DNA of 18,066 nt from Actinomycetes bacterium (GCA_023389545.1 JAEWEI010000410.1:1-18066), one strand, 5' to 3'. Shown: positions 1-7,130, numbered from the stretch's first letter. The notes: generated by a model from the sequence alone, not told the origin. A program made the numbers and translations.

Positions 1-261
1 GCCGTGGGACTCCTGCGCGCCGCCCACGACCTGGGCGTCCGCGTGCCGGAGGACCTCGGCGTCATCACGTTCGACGGGTCGCAGGACGCCGCCTTCGCGA
101 TCCCGTCGCTCTCGAGCGTGGTGCAGCCCCTCGCCGAGATCGCCGAGCACGCTGTGCGGCTGCTGCTCGCCAGGCCGCACGTCACCGCGCGCGTCACCAC
201 CGGCCACACGCTGGCACTACGCGCCTCATGCGGCTGCCCGGACGGGCCCACAGTGCCCTGA
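1..261 (+). CDS. LacI-family transcriptional regulator, C-terminal end (partial)
   Basis: Only the last 86 codons are in the window; the gene starts upstream of base 1. The readable protein has the typical end of the LacI/GalR sugar-binding-like domain: a VRVPEDLGVITFDGS stretch (the usual 'P.D..V..FD' strand), then an S-L-S-S-V-V-Q-P-L segment followed by an amphipathic helix rich in A, E and L. Members of this family bind operators through an N-terminal helix-turn-helix, not visible here, and respond to a small ligand in this C-terminal core. The next gene on the same strand is a nucleoside hydrolase 187 bases downstream, so this regulator probably controls that hydrolase and the ECF genes; that is inference from position. 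The ligand cannot be told from this fragment. Confidence 0.85.
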   Translation, partial: AVGLLRAAHDLGVRVPEDLGVITFDGSQDAAFAIPSLSSVVQPLAEIAEHAVRLLLARPHVTARVTTGHTLALRASCGCPDGPTVP

Positions 262-307
262 TGGGTGTGCAGCCCCGCCTGCGCCCCGCACCCGACACCT
301 GACAGTC

Positions 308-323
308 GAGGGCTCCGGCCCTC
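308..323. terminator. Candidate hairpin terminator after the regulator gene
   Basis: GAGGGC (308-313) and GCCCTC (318-323) form a perfect 6-bp stem around a TCCG tetraloop, 47 bases after the regulator stop codon. No T-run follows, so it would be a T-less actinobacterial-type terminator or only an RNA structure in a read-through transcript. Confidence 0.35.
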
Positions 324-342
324 ACCGCCCTGGCGCGCGACC

Positions 343-365
343 CGTGCCGTCGGCGCCCCGGCACG
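343..365. promoter_or_regulatory. Inverted repeat in the regulator-hydrolase gap
   Basis: CGTGCCG (343-349) and CGGCACG (359-365) are perfect inverted copies separated by nine bases, about 85 bases before the nucleoside hydrolase start. It could be an operator for the adjacent LacI-type regulator or a transcript hairpin. It lacks the classical LacI-family core with a central CG and short spacing, so the assignment is weak. The rest of the 262-448 gap shows nothing else I can support. Confidence 0.25.
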
Positions 366-448
366 TCCCCGCTGACCTGGACCGCCCACCCCGGCGGGGC
401 GAGGGTCCCGAACGCTCCGGCCCACCACCCGCATCGTTGGAGGCACCC

Positions 449-1480
449 ATGACCCAGAAGCTGATCCTCGACGTCGACACCGGCATCGACGACTCGCTGG
501 CGCTGCTGTACCTGCTCGCCAGCCCCGAGGCCGAGATCCTCGCGATCACCTGCACCGCGGGGAACGTGCCCGCCCGCCAGGTCGCGATCAACAACCTCGC
601 CTGGCTCGAGCTATGCGGCGCCCCGCAGATCGAGGTGGCGCTCGGCTCCGAGGTGCCCGTGATCGCGCCGCTCATGACCACCGAGGAGACGCACGGCGAT
701 CAGGGCATCGGCTGGGCGACGCTGCCCGCGCCGACGCGCGCCCTCTCCGAGCGGCATGCCACGCAGGTGTGGATCGAGCATGTGCGGGCCCACCCCGGCG
801 AGGTGATCGGGCTGGTCACCGGGCCGCTGACGAACCTGGCCCTGGCTCTGCGCATCGAGCCGGAGCTGCCCCGGCTGCTGCAACGGCTCGTGGTGATGGG
901 CGGGGCGTTCAACCATGAGGGCAACACCACGCCCACCACCGAGTGGAACATCGCCGTGGATCCCGACGCCGCCGCGATCGTCTTCGAGGCGTTCTCGGGG
1001 TTGCCCGAGGAGCGCCGCCCGCTGGTGTGCGCGCTGGACCTCACCGAGCAGATCGAGATGAAGCCCGAGCACATCGCGCGCATCGCGGACCTGGCCGGGT
1101 CCACACCCGCCGAGGTCATCTCGCCGGACGACCCGGAGGGGACGCGCTCGCAGGCGTCCAACCCGGTGGTGCGGCACCTGTCCGACGCGGTGCGGTTCTA
1201 CATGGAGTTCCACCGCGACCAGGGACAGGGCTTCTTGGCGCACATGCACGACCCGTTCGCGGCCGCACTGGCGTTGCACCCCGAGATGGCCGCCACCCGG
1301 GCCGCCACCGTGGACGTGGAGCTCTCGGGCACGCTCACCCGCGGCGCCACCGTGGCGGACTGGCGCGGCATGTGGGGCAGAGAGCACAACGCGGCCATCG
1401 CGTGGGAGACCGACCCCGCCGCCTTCTTCGACCACCTCGTCGAGCGCGTGGGCTCTTTCGCCCGCGCGTTCACCCCCTGA
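449..1480 (+). CDS. Inosine-uridine preferring nucleoside hydrolase (IUNH family)
   Basis: Members of this family hydrolyse the N-glycosidic bond of ribonucleosides to ribose and base in the cytoplasm, using a Ca2+ ion bound by an aspartate cluster. The predicted protein has 343 residues, a normal family length. The hallmark DVDTGIDDS motif is at residues 8-16 (D8, D10, D14, D15), a TEWNIAVDPDAA segment lies around E165-N167, and an HD pair that normally takes part in catalysis is at H267-D268. I chose the ATG at 449 because GGAGG lies five bases upstream (439-443) and the catalytic motif begins straight after it; the in-frame upstream extension to 344 is Pro/Arg-rich and unlike the family. 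The ECF transporter genes follow after 147 bases, suggesting the hydrolase processes whatever they import. Substrate preference (purine, pyrimidine or modified nucleoside) cannot be fixed from sequence alone. Confidence 0.92.
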   Translation: MTQKLILDVDTGIDDSLALLYLLASPEAEILAITCTAGNVPARQVAINNLAWLELCGAPQIEVALGSEVPVIAPLMTTEETHGDQGIGWATLPAPTRALSERHATQVWIEHVRAHPGEVIGLVTGPLTNLALALRIEPELPRLLQRLVVMGGAFNHEGNTTPTTEWNIAVDPDAAAIVFEAFSGLPEERRPLVCALDLTEQIEMKPEHIARIADLAGSTPAEVISPDDPEGTRSQASNPVVRHLSDAVRFYMEFHRDQGQGFLAHMHDPFAAALALHPEMAATRAATVDVELSGTLTRGATVADWRGMWGREHNAAIAWETDPAAFFDHLVERVGSFARAFTP

Positions 1481-1530
1481 CCGCCCGGGTCGTCTGTCGG
1501 ACCCCCTGCCCTCGGGCGGCCCCGGGCCCG

Positions 1531-1570
1531 CACCACCGCACCACCGCACCACCGCACCACCGCACCACCG
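1531..1570. repeat. Tandem array of five CACCACCG octamers
   Basis: Five perfect head-to-tail copies of the 8-base unit CACCACCG occupy 40 bases in the 147-base gap between the nucleoside hydrolase and the ECF S-component gene, followed by a decayed copy (CACGCGCACC). The array is non-coding in the frames of the flanking genes. Pure short-unit arrays can change copy number by slipped-strand replication; here that would alter the spacing between the hydrolase and the ECF ribosome-binding site. Any regulatory role is inference. Confidence 0.9.
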
Positions 1571-1615
1571 CACGCGCACCACGCACGCATCGGCATCTTC
1601 GCCACCAGCGGATAC

Positions 1616-1622
1616 AAGGAGG
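1616..1622 (+). promoter_or_regulatory. Strong Shine-Dalgarno site of the ECF S-component gene
   Basis: AAGGAGG lies five bases before the ATG at 1628 and is close to a perfect match to the 16S rRNA 3' end. It fixes the start of the S-component gene and is the strongest ribosome-binding site in the window. Confidence 0.85.
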
Positions 1623-1627
1623 TATTC

Positions 1628-2500
1628 ATGACTGGCCAGATCGACACCGCAACGCAGCGTGACACCCGCAACCTCGTCTTGGTGGGGGTGGGGGCCGTCG
1701 TCATCGCGGCGACCTACCTCTACCTGATCTTGTTCCAGCCCACCGACATCGCGGACGGGCTCGGGCAGTCGTCGTTCATCGCGATCGCCGGCTACCTGAT
1801 CGGCGCGCTGCTGATCGTCGTCGGCACGATCCACCGGCTGCCCACCACCACCATCACGTTGGTGCCCGTGGCCATCGCGGTGAACATCGTCATCGGGCAG
1901 CTCACCACAGTGCTGGGCCTGCCGCTGTACCTCGACTCGATCGGCACGATCCTGGTCGCGGTGCTCGCCGGACCGGCCGCCGGCGCCGCCACCGGCGCGC
2001 TGACCAACGTGATCTGGGGCATGACCATCAGCCCGGTGGCTCTGCCGTTCGCCGTGACGTCTGTGGTGATCGGCGTGCTCGCCGGGTACGCGGCCCGCAC
2101 GGGCGTGTTCCGCAGGTTCTTCCTGGCCCCGCTCGCGGGCCTGGCCACCGGGGTCGTGGCGGCGCTCGTCTCGGCGCCGATCGCGGCGTTCGTGTTCGGC
2201 GGCGCCACGGCGGCGGGCACCGGCGCCCTGGTGGGGGCGTTCCGCGCGATGGGCAACTCGCTGCTCGCGTCGACAACGATGCAGGGGCTGCTGTCCGACC
2301 CGATCGACAAGGCCGTGACGTTCACCGTGGTCGCGGCGATCCTCGCGGCGCTGCCGACGCGGTTCCGCCAGCGGTTCCCGTTCGTGCGGCGGTTCCGCGT
2401 GTTCTCGGCCGCGGCGCCCGTGGTGGCCGCTCCGGCGCCGGCCGCGCCCGCCGCGCCCGTTGACGGCGCCGCGTCCACGACCACCCCGCAGCAGGGCTGA
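1628..2500 (+). CDS. ECF-type transporter substrate-binding S component
   Basis: This 290-residue membrane protein would bind the substrate in an energy-coupling-factor importer. After a short hydrophilic N-terminus there are about six hydrophobic segments between residues 15 and 250. They include the LDSIGTILVAVLAGP / GALTNVIWG region typical of ECF S components (a helix entering with 'D..G' and a following Gly/Ala-rich helix that packs on EcfT). The protein ends in an unusual Ala/Pro-rich cytoplasmic tail of about 35 residues. EcfT follows four bases after the stop, and two ATPase genes follow that, so this is a group I system with a dedicated module. The substrate is unknown; the nucleoside hydrolase just upstream favours a nucleoside or related base. 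I could not assign it to a named vitamin family such as RibU, BioY, ThiT or QueT by eye. Confidence 0.85.
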   Translation: MTGQIDTATQRDTRNLVLVGVGAVVIAATYLYLILFQPTDIADGLGQSSFIAIAGYLIGALLIVVGTIHRLPTTTITLVPVAIAVNIVIGQLTTVLGLPLYLDSIGTILVAVLAGPAAGAATGALTNVIWGMTISPVALPFAVTSVVIGVLAGYAARTGVFRRFFLAPLAGLATGVVAALVSAPIAAFVFGGATAAGTGALVGAFRAMGNSLLASTTMQGLLSDPIDKAVTFTVVAAILAALPTRFRQRFPFVRRFRVFSAAAPVVAAPAPAAPAAPVDGAASTTTPQQG

Positions 2501-2504
2501 GCCG

Positions 2505-3281
2505 ATGGCGACGACGTTCTACCAGGACCGTGGCTCACCCCTGCACCGGCTCAACCCGGTGACCAAGCTCGTCGGGGTGCTCGTGCTCATCGTGATCGTG
2601 TTCGCGCTGCCGATCTGGTGGGTGTCGGCAGCGGTCCTGGTGGGCGTCGTCGTCCCGGCCGCGGCGGTGTCCCGGTGTGGCCGGACGCTCGCGGGGGTCA
2701 GCGTGAAGCTGCTGCTGCCGCTGCTCACCGCGCTCGTGCTGGTGCAGGGCCTGTTCTTCCCGGAGGGCACCACTGTGCTCGCCGAGCTGGGCCCGGCGCG
2801 GGTCACCGCCGAGGGGCTGATGTTCGCGCTCGGCATCGCGCTGCGCATCGTCGTGCTGGTCACGGCGTTCCTGCTGCTGCTGCTCACGACCCATCCGGGA
2901 GACCTGATGTCGGCGCTGAGCCAGCACGGCATGCCGCCCAAGATCAGCTACGTCATCAGCTCGACGCTGCAGATCGTGCCGGCGTTCCGGGACCGGGCCG
3001 ACGCGATCCTGCTCGCGCAGCGGGCCCGTGGGCTGCGCACCGACGGCAGCGTGCTGCGCCGGGTCAAGGTGCTGCTGCCGCTGGTCACCCCGCTCATCCT
3101 CGGCCTGTTCACGGACGTCGAGGAGCGGTCCACGGCGATGGAGGCCCGCGCGTTCGGCGCCACCCGCAAGCGCACAGCGTTCACGGTGGTGCCCGACACG
3201 GTGGGCCAGCGCGCCGCCCGGTGGGCGATGGCCGCCGCGGGCGCCGTCGCCGTCGTCATCCCCTTCGTCGGAGGTCTCTGA
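2505..3281 (+). CDS. ecfT: ECF transporter transmembrane component EcfT
   Basis: EcfT (258 residues) is the scaffold that links the S component to the two ATPases. The N-terminus has the family's typical 'SPLHRLNPVTKL' opening, followed by several hydrophobic helices (about residues 20-55, 65-85, 105-130). The two cytoplasmic coupling motifs that dock into the ATPases are present as RARGL at residues 173-177 and as ARAFG at 214-218 in the late coupling helices, as in other EcfT proteins. The ATG at 2505 was chosen because it begins four bases after the S-component stop and opens the family's N-terminus; earlier in-frame codons overlap the S-component tail. The stop TGA shares its last A with the ATG of the next ATPase gene, so translation is coupled. 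Confidence 0.9.
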   Translation: MATTFYQDRGSPLHRLNPVTKLVGVLVLIVIVFALPIWWVSAAVLVGVVVPAAAVSRCGRTLAGVSVKLLLPLLTALVLVQGLFFPEGTTVLAELGPARVTAEGLMFALGIALRIVVLVTAFLLLLLTTHPGDLMSALSQHGMPPKISYVISSTLQIVPAFRDRADAILLAQRARGLRTDGSVLRRVKVLLPLVTPLILGLFTDVEERSTAMEARAFGATRKRTAFTVVPDTVGQRAARWAMAAAGAVAVVIPFVGGL

Positions 3282-4120
3282 TGATCGCGCTCGACCACGT
3301 CACCTACGCCTACCCGGACGCGGCCGTCACCGTGCTCACCGACCTGTCGCTGCACGTCCCGCAGGGCACGCTCTGCGGCGTGGTCGGCGCCTCGGGCGCG
3401 GGCAAGACGACCCTCGCGAAGGTGCTGTCCGGCTTTGTGCCGCATGCCGAGGGCGGTGAGCTGGCCGGCAGCGTTTAGGTGGGCGGCATCGACGTGCCGC
3501 AGACCCCGCTGGCGGAGGCCATCGAGAAGGTCGGCCTCGTCACCCAGAACCCCTTCAACCAGATCTCCGGCGCCAAGTTCACGGTGCGGGAGGAGATCGC
3601 GTTCGGGTTGGAGAACCTCGGCGTCGAGCGGGCCGAGATGATCGGGCGGATCGAGGCGGTGGGGGAGCTGCTGCGGATCACGCACCTGATGGACCGCTCG
3701 CCGTATGCGCTGTCCGGTGGGCAGATGCAGCTCGTGGCCATCGCCTCGATGCTCGTGATGCGCCCGGCGGTGCTGGTGATGGACGAGCCGACCTCCCAGC
3801 TCGACCCCGGCGGCGCCCGGATGGTGTTCGACGTGGTCTCCGAGCTCACCCGCGACGGCACCACAGTGGTGCTGCTGGAGCACAAGCTCGAGCAGCTCCG
3901 CGACCACGCCGACCAGGTGGTGGTGCTGGCCGGCGGTCGCGTGGCGTTGCAGGGTGAGCCGCGCGAGGTGCTCAGCGACGAGCGCCTCACCGCCTGGGGC
4001 ACGGGCTCCACGCGGTACACGCAGGCGGCGCGGTCGGCACGCGACCGGGGCCTCGACGTGCCCGGCCCCACGCCGGTGTCCTTCGACGACGCGCTGCGCA
4101 CTTTCGGACGGGGAGCCTGA
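3281..4120 (+). pseudogene. ECF ATPase A1, interrupted by an in-frame TAG at 3476-3478
   Basis: Read through, this frame encodes a full ECF ATP-binding subunit of 279 codons. The Walker A GASGAGKTT is at residues 36-44, the Q-loop Q89 lies in TQNPFNQ, the ABC signature LSGGQ is at 144-148, the Walker B VLVMDE at 164-169 and the switch histidine is H201. Codon 66 is TAG. It splits the gene into a 65-residue piece carrying only Walker A and a 213-codon piece carrying the Q-loop, signature, Walker B and H-loop. The frame is otherwise intact and the GTG at 3479, directly after the TAG, could restart translation, although no good Shine-Dalgarno site precedes it at normal distance. Start at 3281 overlaps the EcfT stop. 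The bases GTTTAG are also odd locally, since GTT is a rare codon in this DNA. Possible explanations are a recent nonsense mutation, a sequencing or assembly error, restart giving a split ATPase, or amber suppression. Confidence 0.85.
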
Positions 4121-4121
4121 C

Positions 4122-4934
4122 ATGGACCTGTACTTCGAGGACGTGCACCACACCTACCCCTCGGGGGTGCATGCGGTGCGAGGCGTGACCTTGCACGTGC
4201 CCGCCGGGCAGCGGCTGGCGATCGTCGGTCAGAACGGGGCCGGAAAGACCACGCTGGTGCGGCACTTGAACGGGATCTTCCGGCCCAGCCGGGGGACCGT
4301 GCGGGTGGGCGACTGGACGACGTCCGACAAGGACATCGCCGACCTCGCCGCGCGCGTCGGCTACGTGTTCCAGAACCCCGACGAGCAGCTCTTCGCCCGC
4401 AAGGTCATCGACGACGTGACGTTCGGGCCGCGGAACCTCGGCTTCGACACGGCGCGCTCCGAGCAGGCCGTGCGTGAGGCCCTGGAGGCCACCGGGCTCA
4501 CGGAGCACGCCCAGGACCACCCGTACCACCTGGCCCTCTCCGAGCGGAAGCGGGTCGCGCTCGCCTCGGTGCTCGCGATGCAGACGCCGGTGGTGGTGCT
4601 CGACGAGCCGACCACCGGGCAGGACGAGCGCGGCGTGCAGATGATCGCGCGCATCGTCGGGCACCTCGCCGCGCAGGGCCGCACGGTCGTGGCCATCACG
4701 CACGACATGGACTTCTGCGCGGAGAACTTCGACCGCGTGGTGGTCATGGCCGACGGGCAAGTGCGCGCCGACGACGTGCCGGAGCGCGCGTTCCGCGAGT
4801 CCCAGGCCCTGGCCGACGCGCGGGTCGAGCCGCCGCAGCTCCTGCGCCTGGCCGACGAGCTCGGGTGGGGCTCATCACCGCTCACCGTCGACGCGTTCGT
4901 CGACGACCTCGCCGCACGGAAGGTGGCCCGTTGA
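4122..4934 (+). CDS. ECF transporter ATP-binding subunit A2
   Basis: This 270-residue ATPase pairs with A1 to drive the ECF importer at the inner face of the membrane. The Walker A GQNGAGKTT is at residues 36-44, the Q-loop Q84 sits in FQNPDEQLF (the 'NPD.Q' form typical of ECF ATPases), Walker B ends in D161-E162, and the switch histidine is H194. The ABC signature is not LSGGQ but LSERK (139-143), a variant I recall from a subgroup of ECF-type ATPases, so one of the two ATP sites of the A1/A2 pair is probably degenerate. The start ATG lies one base after the A1 stop codon. The last codons overlap the TTG start of the permease gene. The gene is intact, in contrast to its partner. Confidence 0.92.
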   Translation: MDLYFEDVHHTYPSGVHAVRGVTLHVPAGQRLAIVGQNGAGKTTLVRHLNGIFRPSRGTVRVGDWTTSDKDIADLAARVGYVFQNPDEQLFARKVIDDVTFGPRNLGFDTARSEQAVREALEATGLTEHAQDHPYHLALSERKRVALASVLAMQTPVVVLDEPTTGQDERGVQMIARIVGHLAAQGRTVVAITHDMDFCAENFDRVVVMADGQVRADDVPERAFRESQALADARVEPPQLLRLADELGWGSSPLTVDAFVDDLAARKVAR

Positions 4935-5776
4935 TCTGGTTGGCGGTGGTCGCCGCGGCGCTGCTCGGCACGTCCGACTTCCTCGGCGGGGCGCTGTCCC
5001 GCAAGGTCCCGCTGCTGATGGTGCTCGTCGGCTCACAGGTGGTGACGACTGTGGCGCTCATGCCGAGCCTGCTGCGCGGCGACGTCACAGCAGGCGGCGG
5101 CGCGGCGTGGGCCTGGGGCATCGCCGCCGGGGTCGCCACAGCGGTGGCCGTCGCGTCCCTGTTCCGGGCGCTCGCGATCGGCACGATGGGCGTGGTCGCC
5201 CCCATCACCGCGCTCAGCGCGCTCGTGCCCGTCGCCGCCGGTTGGCTGGACGGCGAGCGGCTCGGCGCGGTGGTGGTCGGCGCCCTCATGGTCGCACTGG
5301 TTGGCACAGTGCTGGCCAGCGGCCCCGAGGTGCGCGGCGCCACCGGGCACGGTGTGCGGCCCATCGCGCTCGCGGTGCTCGCCGCCTGCGCGTTCGGGCT
5401 GGCGAACCTGTCGGTGGCGCGCGGCAGCGCCACAAGCGTGCCCGCCACGCTGTTCGTCGGCGCTGTGGTGACGCTGGGCCTCTACGCGGCGGCCGCCCTG
5501 GTCGTCTGGCGCCGGCTCGTCGCGCGGCCGCAGGTGGATCGCTCCTCGCTGGCGGGCATCGCCGCGATCGGCGTGATCGGGCTGCTCGCGAACGTCTGCT
5601 TCGCGATGGCCTCCCGCTCCGGGGCGCTGTCCCTCGTGGCGGTCCTCGCGTCGCTGTACCCCGTGGTCACCGTGCTGCTGGGCTGGCGGCTGCTGCGCGA
5701 GCGCCTGCAACCGGTGCAGGTGGCCGGGGTGGCCGCGGTGCTGGCCGGGGTGGCGGTGGTCGCCGCGGCGTCCTGA
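4931..5776 (+). CDS. EamA/DMT-superfamily permease
   Basis: The protein has 281 residues and about ten hydrophobic helices arranged as two repeats of the EamA domain (roughly residues 1-135 and 145-280). It has the usual opening 'LLGTSDFLGGALSR' and the second-repeat ending 'YPVVTVLLGWRLLRERL'. Such proteins move metabolites or drugs across the inner membrane; the substrate is not predictable. I place the start at the TTG at 4931, which overlaps the ECF ATPase stop as TTGA and gives a normal-length first helix. The in-frame upstream extension is Arg-rich and lies inside the ATPase gene. The overlap suggests co-translation with the ECF operon, where it might export a product of nucleoside breakdown or import a related compound; this is inference. 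Confidence 0.85.
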   Translation: MIWLAVVAAALLGTSDFLGGALSRKVPLLMVLVGSQVVTTVALMPSLLRGDVTAGGGAAWAWGIAAGVATAVAVASLFRALAIGTMGVVAPITALSALVPVAAGWLDGERLGAVVVGALMVALVGTVLASGPEVRGATGHGVRPIALAVLAACAFGLANLSVARGSATSVPATLFVGAVVTLGLYAAAALVVWRRLVARPQVDRSSLAGIAAIGVIGLLANVCFAMASRSGALSLVAVLASLYPVVTVLLGWRLLRERLQPVQVAGVAAVLAGVAVVAAAS

Positions 5777-5814
5777 GGTCGCCTCTGCGCCCCAGATCCG
5801 CGCCCCCGGCCGGC

Positions 5815-5842
5815 CGGCCGCGCCCCCCGGCCAGCGCGGCCG
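5815..5842. terminator. Candidate bidirectional hairpin terminator between convergent genes
   Basis: CGGCCGCGC (5815-5823) and GCGCGGCCG (5834-5842) form a perfect 9-bp stem with a ten-base loop. It lies in the 68-base gap between the permease stop (5776) and the stop of the opposite-strand dehydrogenase gene (5845). There is no T-run on either side. Its position between two converging genes supports a shared terminator role. The gap is also rich in overlapping GGCC repeats (5808-5820) that could form alternative pairings. Confidence 0.5.
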
Positions 5843-5844
5843 TG

Positions 5845-6993
5845 TCAGTGGGCCCGGTACGGCACAGGCTCGGGCAGGCCCGCGGCGGCCCGGACCTCGC
5901 GCGACAGGTCCTCGATGGCGCGCAGCGCGTCCACGAGCTCCGGGACGGTGATGGCGAACGGCATCGCGTGGATGGTCTCGCCCTCGGCGAGCGCGAGCTC
6001 CGCGACGCGGGTCAGGTCGTCCACGTCGTCAGGCGAGAGGCCGATCTCCGTGAGGGTGTTCGGTAGCCCCACCCGGGTGGTGAACGCCACGAAATCGCTG
6101 ATCTCCGCGGTGGGCGCGCCTTCGAGCACCAACTGGGTGACGGACCCGATGTTCACCTTCTGGCCGTGCATCAGGCCGTGGGTCTGCGGGGCCGCCGTCA
6201 GGCCGTTGTGGATGGCGTGCGCCGCGGCTAGGCCGCCGGACTCGAAGCCCACGCCCGACAGCAGCGTGTTCGCCTCCACGACCCGCTCGACAGCGGGCGT
6301 CACCAGGTGGTTGCGCACGGCCCACACCGCGGGCAGCGCGGACTCCCACAGCACGTCCCAACTCAACTTCGCCAGTGCGGTGCCCGTCGTGGTGGGCTGC
6401 CCGCCGGCCATCGTCGTCGACCGCGCCTCGGCCACCGCGCGGGCCTCGATCCAGGTGGCGAGCGCGTCGCCGACCCCGGCCACCAGGAACCGGGCGGGAG
6501 CATTGGCCACGAGCTGCGTGTCGACCAGCACCAGATCCGGGTTGTGCGAGAAGAAGCGGTACTCCTCGAAGGCGCCGTCCTCGGTGTAGATGACCGACAA
6601 CGCCGAGCAGGGGGCATCCGTGGACGCGACGGTGGGCACGCTGACCCACCGGATGCCCGCGAGATCGCCGGCGGCCTTCACCGCGTCGATGGTGCTGCCT
6701 CCGCCGACGCCCACCACCACGTCCGAGCCGCTCGAACGGATCTGCTCGACGATGCGGTCCACCGCCGCGGCGGTGGCGTACACGCCGAACCCCTCGCGCC
6801 GCACCGGCAGGCCCGCCGCCTCGAGCGAGCTGCGCACCCGCTCCTCGACGAGCCCCCACACCACGTCATCGGCGATGACCAGCGGCTGTCTGCCGATCGG
6901 CGCGATCTGGGCGCCCAGCGAGGCCAGGGCTCCGCGGCCCTGGGTGTACCGAGCCGGGCTGATGAAGGTGCGGACGGGCGACTGCGCGGACAT
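5845..6993 (-). CDS. Iron-type alcohol dehydrogenase family, glycerol-dehydrogenase-like
   Basis: The 382-residue protein belongs to the GldA branch of family III metal-dependent alcohol dehydrogenases. These oxidise glycerol or related polyols with NAD+ using a divalent metal. The nucleotide-binding GVGGGST motif is at residues 95-101. The expected metal ligands are D176 in GVGDAL, H259 in GLAAAHAIHNG and H276 in LMHGQKV. The ATG at 6993 has a GGGGAGGA ribosome-binding site just upstream on the minus strand; an upstream GTG or ATG in the same frame would add a 13-residue Arg/Pro-rich leader. It is divergent from the Gfo/Idh/MocA oxidoreductase gene across a 137-base gap, so the two may share control. 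An sn-glycerol-1-phosphate dehydrogenase role is less likely because the GldA-type motifs fit better. The actual substrate is not certain. Confidence 0.88.
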   Translation of the reverse strand: MSAQSPVRTFISPARYTQGRGALASLGAQIAPIGRQPLVIADDVVWGLVEERVRSSLEAAGLPVRREGFGVYATAAAVDRIVEQIRSSGSDVVVGVGGGSTIDAVKAAGDLAGIRWVSVPTVASTDAPCSALSVIYTEDGAFEEYRFFSHNPDLVLVDTQLVANAPARFLVAGVGDALATWIEARAVAEARSTTMAGGQPTTTGTALAKLSWDVLWESALPAVWAVRNHLVTPAVERVVEANTLLSGVGFESGGLAAAHAIHNGLTAAPQTHGLMHGQKVNIGSVTQLVLEGAPTAEISDFVAFTTRVGLPNTLTEIGLSPDDVDDLTRVAELALAEGETIHAMPFAITVPELVDALRAIEDLSREVRAAAGLPEPVPYRAH

Positions 6994-7093
6994 GGGTCCT
7001 CCCCGAGGTGTGACGTGGCGCCGGACGGGCACGCGGCGGCGTCGCGGGGCGACGGGGCCGGCTGACCGGCGACAACTCCACGGTATGCGCCAA

Positions 7094-7123
7094 CCGACCA
7101 GGTCGCAGTCGGGACGCTAGGTT
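7094..7123 (+). promoter_or_regulatory. Promoter candidate for a leaderless oxidoreductase transcript
   Basis: A -10-like TAGGTT (7118-7123) ends seven bases before the ATG at 7131, and CCGACC (7094-7099), matching the GAC core of a -35 box, lies 18 bases further up. No Shine-Dalgarno sequence precedes the ATG, so transcription and translation probably start at the same base. Confidence 0.5.
7095..7105. promoter_or_regulatory. CGACC-A-GGTCG palindrome over the -35 region
   Basis: An 11-base perfect palindrome with a central A overlaps the proposed -35 box of the + strand oxidoreductase gene, in the divergent gap shared with the dehydrogenase gene. Its position would suit a repressor operator. 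No regulator gene is adjacent. Confidence 0.3.
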
Positions 7124-7130
7124 GGTCGCC

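Noticed and set aside
1531..1570. Octamer array as a CRISPR or as coding repeats
   Set aside because: There are no spacers and the unit is far too short. The frames over it are not continuous with either flanking gene.
1481..1627. Riboswitch before the ECF operon
   Set aside because: Many vitamin ECF operons have one, but I see no TPP, cobalamin, FMN or preQ1 core motifs in the gap, and it is mostly occupied by the octamer array.
611..1834. Long opposite-strand open frame over the nucleoside hydrolase and the ECF gap
   Set aside because: It is a shadow of high-GC codon bias: Arg/Gly/His-rich low-complexity protein with no recognisable domain, crossing the repeat array.
3476..3478. TAG read as a programmed pyrrolysine codon or selenocysteine-like recoding
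   Set aside because: Selenocysteine uses TGA, and ECF ATPases have no known need for pyrrolysine. No recoding hairpin or pyl gene is visible here. A nonsense mutation or sequence error is simpler.
3479..4120. C-terminal A1 ATPase piece as an independent normal gene starting at GTG 3479
   Set aside because: It lacks Walker A and a good ribosome-binding site, and is exactly in frame with the upstream half, so I treat it as part of one interrupted gene. Restart translation is kept as a possibility in the findings.
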